Below are positions 1 to 10,666 of a stretch of 64,000 nt of DNA, piece by piece. Where the stretch lies: contig NZ_CP041402.1 of NCBI RefSeq assembly GCF_007018905.1, positions 620,001-684,000 of the forward strand. Direction: 5' to 3'. Within the stretch, counting starts at the first letter, position 1; each line of letters opens with the position of its first letter. The notes below the pieces were generated by a model. That model ran no database searches and was not told the origin of the DNA. It saw only the letters and a program-made list of their open reading frames with translations. Source of the stretch: Tardiphaga sp. vice304 (GTDB lineage: Bacteria > Pseudomonadota > Alphaproteobacteria > Rhizobiales > Xanthobacteraceae). Position numbers and translations under genes: made by a program.

Positions 1-537
1 CGTCAGTTCGTTCTGGCGATAGGCCGGGACTTCGCGGTGATCGAGCACGATCTCGTCGGCCAGGGAGGCGAAGGCCGCCGCATCGAAATCGACGCCCGAG
101 CTCCAGAACACCTGCTTGAAATAGTCCCAGATCGGCAGCGCGCCCGGATCATGCGCCGCGATCCGGCGCACCCTTGGCGACACCGTGAAGGCAACCTCGA
201 CCTGGTCATCGACCGAGGCGGCATGGTCGCTGCCGCACAGGCCGCAATGATAGTCATCGTCGCGCAGCGATTTCAGCGTGCCGAATGCATCGAGCACGCC
301 GCGGCAGCCCGGGCACAGCACGTTCCAGGAGAGGTCGAACAGGCCGAGCCGCGAGGCCTGCAGGAAGCCGGAGATCACGCGCTCCTCCGGCAGCCCGGTC
401 CGGGAGGCGAAGTCGAGCAGGTTGATGCGGTTCAGCGCATCGTCGGCGCCCTCCGCGATCAGTTGTCCGATCGCTGCGACGACGGTGGGATCGCTAGTCT
501 TCTGAAGGGCGTCGAGTTGGGCTTGGATATCGCTCAT
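1..537 (-). CDS. DUF5939-type N-terminus of adenylate/guanylate cyclase (partial)
   Basis: The reading frame starts at an ATG at 537 on the minus strand and stays open to the window edge, giving 179 residues and no stop. The N-terminus reads MSDIQAQLDALQKT. It is followed by a helical stretch and a CxxC...CxxC pattern (CPGC near residue 74, CGLC near residue 98) that suggests a small zinc-binding fold. This matches my memory of the DUF5939 region that precedes class III nucleotide cyclase domains in Bradyrhizobium. The catalytic domain would lie outside the window, so the cyclase assignment is inference. Confidence 0.6.
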   Translation of the reverse strand, partial: MSDIQAQLDALQKTSDPTVVAAIGQLIAEGADDALNRINLLDFASRTGLPEERVISGFLQASRLGLFDLSWNVLCPGCRGVLDAFGTLKSLRDDDYHCGLCGSDHAASVDDQVEVAFTVSPRVRRIAAHDPGALPIWDYFKQVFWSSGVDFDAAAFASLADEIVLDHREVPAYRQNELT

Positions 538-591
538 CGGATATAAATAGGATTGTTCGGTAACGTGTCAAAGACGGCTTCACAACCCGGT

Positions 592-713
592 GTCGTCCCG
601 GCGCACGCCGGGACCCATAACCTCCGTCAGTGAAAGAGAAGCTGCAGAGCGACGGCAATCACGCTCTACTTGGATTGCTGGCGTGTATGGGTCCCGGCGT
701 TCGCCGGGACGAC
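592..713. repeat. Pair of inverted REP-like palindromes
   Basis: A palindromic unit at 592-619 (GTCGTCCCGGCG, then CGCCGGGACCCATA) recurs in inverted orientation at 686-713. Each unit can fold alone, and the two can pair with each other around a spacer of about 66 bp. The pair sits between the 3' end of the P450 gene and the start of the cyclase gene. Such TCCCGGCG/CGCCGGGA palindromes are common intergenic repeats in Bradyrhizobium and may act as a transcript end. Confidence 0.6.
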
Positions 714-734
714 AGGAGAGGGCGGTGCTTCTCG

Positions 735-2111
735 CTAGCGCCGGGAAATTCTAAACTTCGGCGAGCGGTTCGGCTGCGTCGTGACGATGCCGATCGGCAG
801 CACCGGCTCGGTCTCGTCGAGTTCGACGCGAAACGCGCCGACCAGTTTAGCCAGCGCCAGCGTCGCCTCGACCAGCGCGAAATGCGCGCCGATGCAGACC
901 CGGGCGCCGACGCCGAACGGCAGATAGGCATAGCGGTCCGGCGCCGGCGCGCCCGGCATGAAGCGGTCCGGCATGAACGCATTGGGCTGCTCCCACAGCC
1001 GCTCGTGGCGATGCAGCAGCCACGGCGCGATCAGGATCACGTCGTTTTTGACAACAGCCTCGCCGCCGAGTGAATCCGGGCCGGCGGCTGCACGCGCAAT
1101 CAGGAAGGCCGGCGGATATAGCCGCATCGTCTCGTCGATCACCGCGCGGGTGAATTTCAAGGCCTCGAATCCGGCGCCATCCCCGGCGGCGTGGGCTTCC
1201 GCGGCGACGCGATCCTGCGTCTCCGGATCGAGCGCCAGCAGATACAGCGCCCAGAACAGCGCCGTGGCCGTCGTCTCGTGGCCGGCCAAAATCATGGTCG
1301 CCACCTGGTCGCCTAGCTGCGCATCGGAGAAGGCGTCGTTGGTTTCCGGATCGCGTGCGGCGACCATCAGGTCGAACAAGTCGCGCGGCGGGGCGCCCTC
1401 AAGCTTGCCGGCGGCGCGACGCTCGGCGATCAGCATCGCGACGAAGCGGGTCCAGCGCTTGCGGAAGAAGTGCCGCGAAATGTCCTGCGGCGTCGGCCAG
1501 CCCAATGGCAGCAGCAGGTCGAGGAAATGCGGCCGCGCCAAATTCATGCCGTAGTCGATCACGAAGTCGCGCAGCGCGCGGCCATGGCGCGCCATGCCGG
1601 TGGAAAACATGGTGCGGCCGGCGATCTCCAGCGTCATCCGCTGCATCACCTCGCGGAGATCGACCGTGCCTTGCACCTTGTGTAGTTCGGCGACCGTCTC
1701 GTCGATTGCCGAGAGCATGTGTGGGATCAGTGTGCTGACCGCGCGCGGCGTGAAGGCCGGCGCCAGCGTGCGGCGCTGGTGCTTCCAGGCGCGCCCTTCG
1801 GCCAGCAGCAGGCCTTCACCGAGCATCGGCCGCAACACGCGGATGCCGGCGGGGGTCCGGGTGTAGTTCTCGTAATTGTCCACCAGCACATGGCGGATGT
1901 CGTCTGGCGCGTTCAGGATGAAGCTGGCATGGCCGAAGAAGCGACCCTTGACGATGTCGTCCTCGTAGGCGCGCTGACCCCAGGTGTCGATGGCGCTCTT
2001 GCGCATCAAGGCCATCCGGCCAAACGGCCCCATATTTTCCGGCGCCCGCGGCGGCGCCGGCGGTACCAGCGGCGCGCGGGCAGGGATGTCGATCGTCTCG
2101 GCGATGCTCAT
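735..2111 (-). CDS. Cytochrome P450
   Basis: The 458-residue protein has the full bacterial class I P450 layout. The I-helix oxygen-binding motif AGHETT is at residues 276-281, the ExxR motif (ETMR) at 327-330, and the haem-binding loop FGVGARVCIG at 399-408 with Cys406 as axial ligand. It is soluble and would need separate ferredoxin/reductase partners, none of which is adjacent. The substrate cannot be predicted. The P450 call is secure from the three motifs. Confidence 0.95.
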   Translation of the reverse strand: MSIAETIDIPARAPLVPPAPPRAPENMGPFGRMALMRKSAIDTWGQRAYEDDIVKGRFFGHASFILNAPDDIRHVLVDNYENYTRTPAGIRVLRPMLGEGLLLAEGRAWKHQRRTLAPAFTPRAVSTLIPHMLSAIDETVAELHKVQGTVDLREVMQRMTLEIAGRTMFSTGMARHGRALRDFVIDYGMNLARPHFLDLLLPLGWPTPQDISRHFFRKRWTRFVAMLIAERRAAGKLEGAPPRDLFDLMVAARDPETNDAFSDAQLGDQVATMILAGHETTATALFWALYLLALDPETQDRVAAEAHAAGDGAGFEALKFTRAVIDETMRLYPPAFLIARAAAGPDSLGGEAVVKNDVILIAPWLLHRHERLWEQPNAFMPDRFMPGAPAPDRYAYLPFGVGARVCIGAHFALVEATLALAKLVGAFRVELDETEPVLPIGIVTTQPNRSPKFRISRR

Positions 2112-2153
2112 GGCCCCAGTGAAGCTATCAATCCAGGCGCCATGATGGCGCCT

Positions 2154-3533
2154 TCAGAGGGTGAATTCGGCCAGCGTGACGCGGTTTTCCGCCGCCGGCC
2201 AGGCCCGCGCGACGAGGCGCTCCTCGTTGCACAGGGCGACCACCGGCCGGCCGATCTCGGCGGCGGGAAGTCGAACGGTGGCCAGCGAGTCCGTCGGCAC
2301 GCCAGCCTTGATGTCGGCCGGCTCCTTGCCGTCGAGCGCCACGATGTCGCGCGGCAGGCCGAAATAGCCGCGCGGCCGCGACATCATCACCACGGCGCCG
2401 ACGCCGGCGTCGGCGGGCCCCAGCGCCCGGCCGGGGCGCAGATGCACGACATCCGACGAGCGCGGGAACGGCGAGCGATAGAAATGGGTGATGGGTGCGC
2501 CGGGTGCGGCGAGCACGATTTCCAGCGGCCAGGTCGGCTCGACCTGCGCTGTTCCCCAGCGGCCGTCAGGGCCGGTCGTGGCGCGATGCACGGCGCCGCC
2601 GATCCGCTCACCGGTCTCGGGCGCCACGCAAAAAATCTCGACGGTGGCGCCGGCTACCGGCCGGTTGGTCGGCACGCCGCCGGCCATGCCGGTGACAAGA
2701 CCGCCGAGCCGCACCGCTGGCTCGGCCTCGACGGCGATGCGGGCTGGTTCACGACCGGCAATGAATTTGTAGATTTCGCGGAACGCGCGCGGGTGAAAGC
2801 CGACCTCGCGGTGGTCGAGCGTGCCGAGTACCAGATTGGTGGCGCCGCGCAGCGCCGGGCCGTCGGAGGTGATGCCGGTCGACGTCCCCGGCTTGCCGGC
2901 AAAGCGGCCGTCCGGCTGGGCGTATTTGTCGGTGCCGTCGCCGCGCAGGGTCAGGAAGGCGGTGCCGTCGGTTACCTCCTGGCCTTCGCCACCATTCAGC
3001 TCCCGCAGGAACGGGCCGTTTCCATTGAACTCGCTGCCGGGATTGTCGCTCCAGGCGTAGACGCCATGATTGGGCACGCCGCACAGCACCGCATGGCTGA
3101 CATCGGCAGCGCCGCCATTCCTGATGTAGTTGCGCACGGCATAGCCGCCCCGCGAATTGGCCACCAGGGCGACGCGCGCAGCCCCGGTGCGGCGCTTCAG
3201 CTCGGCAATGGCCTCGCCGAGTTCGCGGCGCTGCTGCGTGGTGGAGGAACGGTTCGGCTGCTCCACGCCGTCGTCGCTCCGCGACAGCGGGTCGGTGAAA
3301 TTGATCGCCATCAGGCGGTCGCGCGCCATGCCGTTGGATTCCATGCGCCAGAGCTGCGTCATCCACAGCGCGGCGTGATCGCCATTGCCATGCACGAACA
3401 GGATCGGCGGAATGTCGGAAGGGGAAGTGATGGTGCCGGTTCCGGTCTGGGCCACGGCCTTCGAGACCAGCGCCGTGGCCGCCAGCGGCAGCGCCGCTGC
3501 TCCCAACAAGATCGTTCGCCGCGACATCATCAT
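2154..3533 (-). CDS. Tat-exported alpha/beta hydrolase
   Basis: The 459-residue protein begins MMMSRRTILLGAAALPLAA, a twin-arginine signal followed by a hydrophobic core and a likely cleavage site near VSKAVAQ. An alpha/beta hydrolase domain follows: an oxyanion-type stretch ILFVHGNGDHAALW and a nucleophile elbow VALVANSRGG with Ser in NSRGG. The C-terminal third, after about residue 270, looks like a beta-rich accessory region. Three ATGs stand in tandem. The Shine-Dalgarno sequence GGGAGG is 4, 7 and 10 nt from them, so the exact start is uncertain by two codons. Likely a periplasmic esterase, lipase or depolymerase; substrate unknown. Confidence 0.8.
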   Translation of the reverse strand: MMMSRRTILLGAAALPLAATALVSKAVAQTGTGTITSPSDIPPILFVHGNGDHAALWMTQLWRMESNGMARDRLMAINFTDPLSRSDDGVEQPNRSSTTQQRRELGEAIAELKRRTGAARVALVANSRGGYAVRNYIRNGGAADVSHAVLCGVPNHGVYAWSDNPGSEFNGNGPFLRELNGGEGQEVTDGTAFLTLRGDGTDKYAQPDGRFAGKPGTSTGITSDGPALRGATNLVLGTLDHREVGFHPRAFREIYKFIAGREPARIAVEAEPAVRLGGLVTGMAGGVPTNRPVAGATVEIFCVAPETGERIGGAVHRATTGPDGRWGTAQVEPTWPLEIVLAAPGAPITHFYRSPFPRSSDVVHLRPGRALGPADAGVGAVVMMSRPRGYFGLPRDIVALDGKEPADIKAGVPTDSLATVRLPAAEIGRPVVALCNEERLVARAWPAAENRVTLAEFTL

Positions 3534-3689
3534 GCAACCTCCCGAATCGTATTTTAGACGACGGTATCTGCATCGCGCAGGCCCGCCTAGACGCGGCGCT
3601 ACTGGACAGCCGCTCGGATTTGCAGGCATCACAGTGTCATGACCGGCGGATGACCAACGCGCCGGAAGCTTCTCAGAAAGCGGCAGGGG

Positions 3690-5375
3690 ATGAAGACGCC
3701 GGTGTCCAGACCAATCGTCGCCACCGACGGCATCGCGGCGCCATTGCGCTTTCCCGTGTTCCGCCGGATCTGGCTGGCCAGCCTGTTGTCCAATCTGGGC
3801 CTGATGATCCAGAGCGTCGGCGCGGCCTGGGCGATGACCCAGATGACGGCGTCGGCCGACAGAGTGGCGCTGGTGCAGACCGCCTTGATGCTGCCGATCA
3901 TGCTGATCGCGATGCCGGCCGGTGCGGTCGCCGACATGTACGACCGCCGCCTCGTTTCGCTGGCGTCGCTGGCGGTTTCGCTGCTCGGCGCCTCGGCGCT
4001 GACGCTGCTGGACTGGAGCGGCGCGGTGACGCCGAACCTGCTGCTGGCGTTCTGCTTCGTCATCGGCAGCGGCATGGCGCTGTTCGGCCCGGCCTGGCAG
4101 TCCTCGGTCGGCGAGCAGGTGCCGCCGGAGGTGCTGCCATCCGCGGTGGCGCTGAACGGCATCAGCTACAATATCGCGCGCAGCTTCGGCCCTGCGATCG
4201 GCGGTATCGTCGTCGCGACCGCCGGTGCCGTCGCGGCCTTTGCCGCCAATGCGGTGCTCTACATCCCGCTGCTGGTGGTGCTGTTTCTGTGGCGGCGCAA
4301 CACCGAGGCGTCGCGGCTGCCGCGTGAGCGGTTGAGTCGGGCGATCGTCTCCGGCGTGCGCTACATCGCCAATTCGCCGTCGATTCGCATCGTGCTGATG
4401 CGCACGCTGATCACCGGCATCTGCGGGGGCTCGGTCTCGGCCCTGATGCCGCTGGTGGCGCGGGACCTGTTGCACGGCGGCGCGCAAACCTATGGCATCA
4501 TGCTCGGCGCGTTCGGCATGGGCGCGGTGATCGGCGCGCTGAACATCGGCTCGGTGCGAAAATATCTCGGCGGCGAGGCCTCGATCCGCGCCTGCGCGCT
4601 GGTCATGGGCGTGGCCATCGCCGGGATCGCCGTCAGCCGCGACCCGGTGCTCACGGCTGCGGCGCTCGTGGTGGCGGGATCGGTATGGATGATGGCCATC
4701 GCGCTGTTCAATATCGGCGTGCAACTGTCGGCGCCGCGCTGGGTCGCGGGGCGCTCGCTCGCCGCCTTCCAGGCCGCGATTGCCGGCGGCATCGCGATCG
4801 GCAGCTGGGGCTGGGGCTTTCTGACCGACATGTTCGGCGTCGAATTCGCGTTGCTGGCGTCGGGCGCGGCGATGTTTGCTTCACCCTTGCTCGGGCTGTG
4901 GCTGAAGATGCCGCCGATCGGCGTCCGCGACGAGGACGCCGGCATGCTCGACGATCCCGAGGTGCAACTGCACCTCACCGGGCGCAGCGGACCGCTGGTG
5001 GTGGAGATCGAGTACCGTATCGATCAGGAGCGGGCCCGCGCCTTCCACGGGGTAATGCAGGATGTCCAGCTCTCGCGGCAGCGCAACGGCGCCTATGGCT
5101 GGTCGATCGCCCGCGACATCGCCGATCCCGAATTATGGACCGAGCGCTATCACTGTCCGACCTGGCTCGACTTCCTGCGGCAGCGCAACCGCTCGACGCA
5201 GTCGGAGCGCGCACTGTACCAGCGCGCCGCGGACTATCATCTCGGCCCGGATCCGATCCGCGTTCGCCGCATGCTGGAACGGCCGTTCGGTTCGGTGCGC
5301 TGGAAGGATGAAACCCCGGACCGCGTCGCCGGCGATGTGCTGCCGGCGGCAACGCCTGCCGGCTCCAGTGGCTGA
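3690..5375 (+). CDS. MFS transporter, MFS_3/EntS-like, with C-terminal cytosolic domain
   Basis: The 561-residue protein has about 12 hydrophobic segments in the first 410 residues, including a conserved MFS loop near VADMYDRR. A soluble tail of about 140 residues begins around residue 425 (LVVEIEYRI). This tail is typical of the 'transmembrane secretion effector' MFS_3 group, which resembles enterobactin exporters. A GGGG Shine-Dalgarno precedes the ATG. It is likely an inner-membrane efflux permease of unknown substrate. Its stop codon abuts the convergent gene that ends at 5376. Confidence 0.85.
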   Translation: MKTPVSRPIVATDGIAAPLRFPVFRRIWLASLLSNLGLMIQSVGAAWAMTQMTASADRVALVQTALMLPIMLIAMPAGAVADMYDRRLVSLASLAVSLLGASALTLLDWSGAVTPNLLLAFCFVIGSGMALFGPAWQSSVGEQVPPEVLPSAVALNGISYNIARSFGPAIGGIVVATAGAVAAFAANAVLYIPLLVVLFLWRRNTEASRLPRERLSRAIVSGVRYIANSPSIRIVLMRTLITGICGGSVSALMPLVARDLLHGGAQTYGIMLGAFGMGAVIGALNIGSVRKYLGGEASIRACALVMGVAIAGIAVSRDPVLTAAALVVAGSVWMMAIALFNIGVQLSAPRWVAGRSLAAFQAAIAGGIAIGSWGWGFLTDMFGVEFALLASGAAMFASPLLGLWLKMPPIGVRDEDAGMLDDPEVQLHLTGRSGPLVVEIEYRIDQERARAFHGVMQDVQLSRQRNGAYGWSIARDIADPELWTERYHCPTWLDFLRQRNRSTQSERALYQRAADYHLGPDPIRVRRMLERPFGSVRWKDETPDRVAGDVLPAATPAGSSG

Positions 5376-5591
5376 TTACTGGTTGTTGTCGGCCAGCACT
5401 TTCGAGCAGGCCTTGCTGAGCTTGCTGCGGTTTTCCTTGAGGCAACCGAGCACGACCATGTCGCCGTCGTTCATCTTGGCGCGGCAGAACCTGGAAACGT
5501 CGCGCGCGCAGGCCGACTGCTGGGTATTGTCCTGCGCCGCCGCCGCAGATGCGAAAAGCAGTAGCGGAATCATCAATACGATTCTTGTCAT
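5376..5591 (-). CDS. Small secreted cysteine-rich protein
   Basis: The 71-residue protein starts MTRIVLMIPLLLFASAAAAQ, a clear Sec signal peptide cleaved after AAA-Q or AAAAQ. The mature part has four cysteines spaced like a Cys-rich GLG1-type repeat (CARDVSRFC ... VLGCLKE ... KACS). I chose the internal ATG at 5591 because the longer frame would put 26 non-signal residues in front of the signal peptide. Probably periplasmic; function unknown. Confidence 0.75.
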   Translation of the reverse strand: MTRIVLMIPLLLFASAAAAQDNTQQSACARDVSRFCRAKMNDGDMVVLGCLKENRSKLSKACSKVLADNNQ

Positions 5592-5665
5592 GGCAACTAT
5601 CCGTTCAACAATGCAATCCGGCGATAATGCACGACCGGGGATCTCGTTGCTACACGTGAAATAGC

Positions 5666-6796
5666 TCAATGCGGCGCGACGCCGATCACCAGATCGTCGC
5701 GGTGGATCATCTCGGCGCGGCCGGTGATCCCCAGGATTCGCATCGCGTCCGGCGAGGTGTGGCCCTTGATCCGCTCGGCATTCTCGGCGTCATGCGCCAC
5801 GAGCCCGCGGCCGATCTCGTGGGTATCGGGGCCGCGCACCAGCACCGCATCGCCGCGTGAAAAATGGCCCTCGACGCGGATCACGCCGGCCGGCAGCAGG
5901 CTTTTGCCGGCGCGCAGCGCCTTGACCGCGCCGGCGTCGATGGTGAGCGTGCCCTTCGGCTCCAGCGATCCGGCGATCCAGCGTTTTCGCGCCGTGACGG
6001 GATTGGCGGGCGAGAGAAACCAGGTGCAGAGGCCGCCATCGGCAATCTTCTGCAGCGGATGATCGACCTTGCCGGAGGCGATCACCATGTGGGTGCCGGC
6101 GGTGGTGGCGATCTTGGCAGCCTCGATCTTGGTATACATCCCGCCGCGCGATAATTCGGACTCTGCGGCGCCGGCCATGGCCTCGATCTCGGCGGTGACG
6201 GACTCGACGACTGGAATGAGCCTGGCGTCGGGATTGGAGCCGGGCGGCGCGGTGTACAGCCCGTCGATATCCGACAGCAGCACCAGCAGGTCGGCCGAGG
6301 CCATCGTGGCCACGCGGGCAGCAAGGCGGTCATTGTCGCCATAGCGGATCTCGTTGGTGGCCACGGTATCGTTCTCGTTGATCACCGGCACCGCGCGCCA
6401 TTCCAGCAGCTTGGCAATGGTCGAGCGCGCATTGAGATAGCGGCGGCGCTCTTCGGTATCCTGCAGCGTCACGAGAATCTGGCCGGCGCCGATGCCGTGA
6501 GCGCCCAGCACTTCCGACCAGATCCGCGCCAGCGCGATCTGGCCTACGGCGGCGGCGGCCTGGCTCTCTTCCAGCTTCAGCGCGCCGCGCGGCAGCTTCA
6601 AGCGGCTGCGGCCGAGCGCGATCGAGCCGGACGATACCACAAGCACGTCGCGACCATCGGCATGCAGCTTGGCGATGTCGGCGGCCAGCGCCGTCAGCCA
6701 GGCCGACTTCACCTCGCCCTTGGCCGAATCGATCAGCAGCGACGACCCGACCTTGATGACGATGCGGCGGAAGTTGTTCAGTGACGGGGAGGACAT
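5666..6796 (-). CDS. proB: Glutamate 5-kinase
   Basis: This 376-residue enzyme catalyses the first step of proline synthesis, ATP-dependent phosphorylation of glutamate to gamma-glutamyl phosphate. The amino-acid kinase domain ([10 protein letters not shown] at residues 12-21, [34 protein letters not shown]) is followed by a C-terminal PUA domain from about residue 280. The length matches bacterial ProB with PUA. It lies downstream of obgE on the same strand, as is usual in alphaproteobacteria. proA is not in the window. Confidence 0.97.
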   Translation of the reverse strand: MSSPSLNNFRRIVIKVGSSLLIDSAKGEVKSAWLTALAADIAKLHADGRDVLVVSSGSIALGRSRLKLPRGALKLEESQAAAAVGQIALARIWSEVLGAHGIGAGQILVTLQDTEERRRYLNARSTIAKLLEWRAVPVINENDTVATNEIRYGDNDRLAARVATMASADLLVLLSDIDGLYTAPPGSNPDARLIPVVESVTAEIEAMAGAAESELSRGGMYTKIEAAKIATTAGTHMVIASGKVDHPLQKIADGGLCTWFLSPANPVTARKRWIAGSLEPKGTLTIDAGAVKALRAGKSLLPAGVIRVEGHFSRGDAVLVRGPDTHEIGRGLVAHDAENAERIKGHTSPDAMRILGITGRAEMIHRDDLVIGVAPH

Positions 6797-6872
6797 GGCG
6801 GGGCTTTGTTGGTTCGGAATGCCGACAGTAGATGAAGCTGACCAACGATCAATGCGAAGCGCCGACGGCGCG

Positions 6873-6987
6873 CTCCCTCTCCCCGTTGGGGAGAGGGCTG
6901 GGGTGCGGGGACACCGGCCTATCGATGGCGCCCCGGCCCCTCACCCGGATTGCTCCGCAATCCGACCTCCCCCCACGGGGAGAGGTG
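6873..6987. repeat. Intergenic GC-rich palindromes between obgE and proB
   Basis: CCCTCTCCCC-GTT-GGGGAGAGGG at 6875-6897 is a near-perfect hairpin. A related inverted unit lies at 6966-6987 (CCTCCCCCCACGGGGAGAGG). The two are separated by matching GGGTGCGGGG / CCCCTCACCC arms. This is the classic rhizobial intergenic repeat pattern. It may lie in the obgE-proB transcript as a processing or attenuation hairpin. Confidence 0.6.
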
Positions 6988-7027
6988 ACTGAGCGTCGCT
7001 GCTCGCATTCGGATTCATCTTTGAACT

Positions 7028-8227
<1,200 letters not shown>

Positions 8228-8245
8228 CTACAGGTCCATCTAGGC

Positions 8246-9157
8246 ATGTTTGCGACCATTTCCACTGCCGCCGACGAGCGGACCGCGCGTCTCGCCGGCA
8301 TCGGCCTGATGCTGGCCGGGATCGGGCTGTTCTCGCTCGGCGACGCGATCGGCAAATACCTCGTCATCGACCATTCGGTCGGGCAGTTGCTGTTTTTGCG
8401 CGCGATCGCGGCCCTCTTGGTGCTGTCGCCGTCGATCTGGCGGTATCGCGCGGAGTTCTTCCGGCTCGAGCGGCCGCGGCTGCAACTGGTGCGGATGGTG
8501 CTCTCGACCGTCGATGTCGCCGCGTTCTTCGCCGCCACCGTGTATCTGCCGCTCGCCGACGTCATCACCTTCTATCTCGCGGTACCGATCTTCGTCACCG
8601 CAGGCTCGGCGATCTTCCTGCGCGAGCAGGTCGGCTGGCGGCGCTGGAGCGCGGTGGCGGTCGGTTTCTGCGGCGTGCTGATCGCGTTGCAGCCGTCACC
8701 GGAGAGCTTCACCTGGCCGGCGCTGATCGCGTTGTGCGGCAGCGCGTCGTTTGCCGCCCTGATGCTGCTGACGCGCACGCTGCGCGCCGCACCCGACGTG
8801 GTGCTGGCCTCGACGCAATTCATGGGCTCGCTCGCCTTCGGCGCGGTGATGGCGCCGTTCGGCTGGGTGACGCCAGGCCTCGGAGACACCGCCATGTTCC
8901 TGTTCGGCGGCGTGACGTCGGTCTGCGCGCTATTATGCGTCAACCGCTCGCTGAAACTGGCGCCGGCGAGCGTGGTGGTGCCGTATCAATATACGATGAT
9001 CATCTGGGCGGTGCTGTTCGGCTACGTCGCGTTCGGTGACCTGCCGTCAATGGCGACGCTGATCGGGGCCGCGATCATCGTCGCGGCCGGGCTTTATATC
9101 TTCCTGCGCGAACGCAATCTCGGTCACGTCCCGGAAGTGAGTCCGCCGGTGGCGTGA
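8246..9157 (+). CDS. EamA/DMT-family permease
   Basis: The 303-residue protein has ten predicted transmembrane helices in two EamA repeats, each of about 140 residues. The second begins near PALIALCGSASFAAL. It ends in a short cytoplasmic tail (FLRERNLGHVPE). It resembles drug/metabolite transporter exporters in length and topology. The substrate is unknown. It is divergent from obgE and shares an upstream region of about 170 bp with it. Confidence 0.88.
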   Translation: MFATISTAADERTARLAGIGLMLAGIGLFSLGDAIGKYLVIDHSVGQLLFLRAIAALLVLSPSIWRYRAEFFRLERPRLQLVRMVLSTVDVAAFFAATVYLPLADVITFYLAVPIFVTAGSAIFLREQVGWRRWSAVAVGFCGVLIALQPSPESFTWPALIALCGSASFAALMLLTRTLRAAPDVVLASTQFMGSLAFGAVMAPFGWVTPGLGDTAMFLFGGVTSVCALLCVNRSLKLAPASVVVPYQYTMIIWAVLFGYVAFGDLPSMATLIGAAIIVAAGLYIFLRERNLGHVPEVSPPVA

Positions 9158-9203
9158 ACGCGGGGCGCGCCGAACGGTCGTGCCTGCCTGCGACGGGATG
9201 GGC

Positions 9204-9386
9204 CTATTTCTGGGGTGTCAGTTCCAGCCTGGCGGTGGCGAAGCGCTCCATCATCCGTTGCTCACGATCCTTGCGGTCGTCGGCCAGCAACTTCAATTCG
9301 TCGCGCTCGAAACGGTCCAGCACATGCTGGAAAGCGTTCGGCACGTCACGGCCTTCGACCAGCGACTGATTTGATGAGTCCGGCAT
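9204..9386 (-). CDS. Small conserved-looking protein, unknown function
   Basis: This 60-residue highly charged protein starts MPDSSNQSLVEGRDV. A good ribosome-binding site (GGGAGA, 6 nt before the ATG) supports it as real. It is likely mostly helical, with an acidic/basic alternation in the middle (RFERDELKLLADDRKDREQR). No signal peptide, membrane segment or known motif is visible. It sits alone between the EamA gene and the GNAT gene. Confidence 0.55.
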   Translation of the reverse strand: MPDSSNQSLVEGRDVPNAFQHVLDRFERDELKLLADDRKDREQRMMERFATARLELTPQK

Positions 9387-9575
9387 GTCGATCTCCCTGT
9401 CTGATATCTATTAGTACGGCAGGTAGAGAAGTTCGCGTATCCGGGGATCTACCCGGTTTGGCGACAATACGAATTGTTGGTGAGCGATCGATTAACGGCG
9501 GCTAACGGGCGCAAGGTGGGTGGCGAGTACCACTCCCTTGCGCCGCCTGGCTGCCGACGGAACGTTGCGGAGTGA

Positions 9576-10169
9576 TCACCGTCTCGTCGACGTACCCCAG
9601 TGCTTAAGCGACGACCACACCGAGCGGCTGAGCTTGAAGCAGTCCACCGGCGTCGAGGAGCCGATCGCCTCGAAGCGGTGCAACTGCACGCCGATCCACT
9701 GGAAGCCGCACTTCTCCAGGATGTTGCGCGACGCCGGATTGGCGACGCGGGCGCTGGAGGCGAGATGCTCGATGGTGAATTCCTCGAAGGTGAAGTCGAT
9801 CACCGCGCGCGCGGCCTCGGTCGCAAAACCCTGGCCCCAATGATCGACGCCGAGCCAGTAGCCGAGCTCCGGCGCGTCCGGCTGGCGCCAGTCGACGCCG
9901 ACCATGCCGATCGGCCGGCGATCCTGTTCGATCAGGAACACCGTGTCGCTGCCGCCATGCAGCGACTGGACGAAGTCGACCGCGTGCGCCTCCGAATAAG
10001 GATGCGGCAGCCGGCGGGTCATCTCCGCGATGCGGCGATCATTGGCGAGATGGGCAATCGCTTTGGCGTCGGCGAGCGTGGGCTTGCGCAGCGCGAGGCG
10101 CGCGGTCTCGAGAACGCAACCGGCGGCGTGCGGTTCCAGCCGCGTCGGGGTCGGGATATCCTGCAGCAT
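9576..10169 (-). CDS. GNAT-family N-acetyltransferase (RimJ/RimL type)
   Basis: The 197-residue protein has the RimJ/RimL-like GNAT pattern. It starts with TARLALRKPTLADA, the central sheet is around IGMVGVDWR, and the acetyl-CoA pyrophosphate loop is near HWGQGFATEAARAVIDF. The C-terminal ARVANPASRNILEKCGF motif is characteristic of the family. It would transfer acetyl from acetyl-CoA to an amine, perhaps a protein N-terminus. It follows the rpmA terminator, so it is probably a separate unit. Confidence 0.9.
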   Translation of the reverse strand: MLQDIPTPTRLEPHAAGCVLETARLALRKPTLADAKAIAHLANDRRIAEMTRRLPHPYSEAHAVDFVQSLHGGSDTVFLIEQDRRPIGMVGVDWRQPDAPELGYWLGVDHWGQGFATEAARAVIDFTFEEFTIEHLASSARVANPASRNILEKCGFQWIGVQLHRFEAIGSSTPVDCFKLSRSVWSSLKHWGTSTRR

Positions 10170-10202
10170 CTCGGGCTCCTTGGCGCTTTGCGCACCAAAC
10201 GA

Positions 10203-10233
10203 AAAGGGGAGGCCGGTTTCCCGCCTCCCCTTT
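10203..10233 (-). terminator. Rho-independent terminator of rplU-rpmA
   Basis: The arms AAAGGGGAGGC (10203-10213) and GCCTCCCCTTT (10223-10233) form an 11-bp stem with a 9-nt loop. Read on the minus strand the stem is followed by TTTTC. It lies about 60 nt beyond the rpmA stop, where the operon transcript should end. Confidence 0.85.
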
Positions 10234-10294
10234 GGAGCCTCTGTGGCGTCCGCGGGTTCAACAGGACCCGGCGGACTCCAATGTGTCCACCGTG

Positions 10295-10567
10295 TTACTC
10301 GGCCGCGGCTTCAAGAATCGGCAGAACCGAAATGAAGGTGCGACCGTTGGCTTTGGCGCGAAACTGGACGTGGCCTTCTACCTTGGCGAACAGGGTATGG
10401 TCGGTGCCCATGCCGACATTAAGGCCGGGGTGCCAGGTGGTGCCGCGCTGACGCGCAATGATGTTGCCGGGGATCACGCGCTCGCCGCCATACGCCTTGA
10501 TTCCGAGGCGCTTGCCTGCCGAATCACGACCGTTTCGCGATGAACCGCCTGCTTTTTTATGAGCCAT
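10295..10567 (-). CDS. rpmA: 50S ribosomal protein L27
   Basis: The 90-residue protein has the canonical L27 start [19 protein letters not shown] and the [20 protein letters not shown] core, which place it in the large subunit near the peptidyl-transferase centre. There is no N-terminal extension of the Firmicutes type. It follows rplU by about 100 bp on the same strand, forming the usual rplU-rpmA operon. Confidence 0.98.
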   Translation of the reverse strand: MAHKKAGGSSRNGRDSAGKRLGIKAYGGERVIPGNIIARQRGTTWHPGLNVGMGTDHTLFAKVEGHVQFRAKANGRTFISVLPILEAAAE

Positions 10568-10666
10568 AGCCCGTCTCCAATCTTGAGGTTTTCCAGATCA
10601 CATCCCTGTGGGGCGCGATCTCACATATTTTCAACTTGTCGCGGCGTGATGCCGCGCCAGGGTTTC

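Noticed and set aside
1719..3557. Long plus-strand open frame opposite the P450 and hydrolase genes
   Set aside because: It runs antisense to two genes with clear motifs. Its composition (Arg/His/Gly-rich, no domain) is that of a GC-rich shadow frame.
3534..4724. N-terminal extension of the hydrolase frame across the MFS gene
   Set aside because: The hydrolase has a Tat signal and ribosome site at 3525-3533. The extension is His/Arg-rich shadow sequence antisense to the MFS gene.
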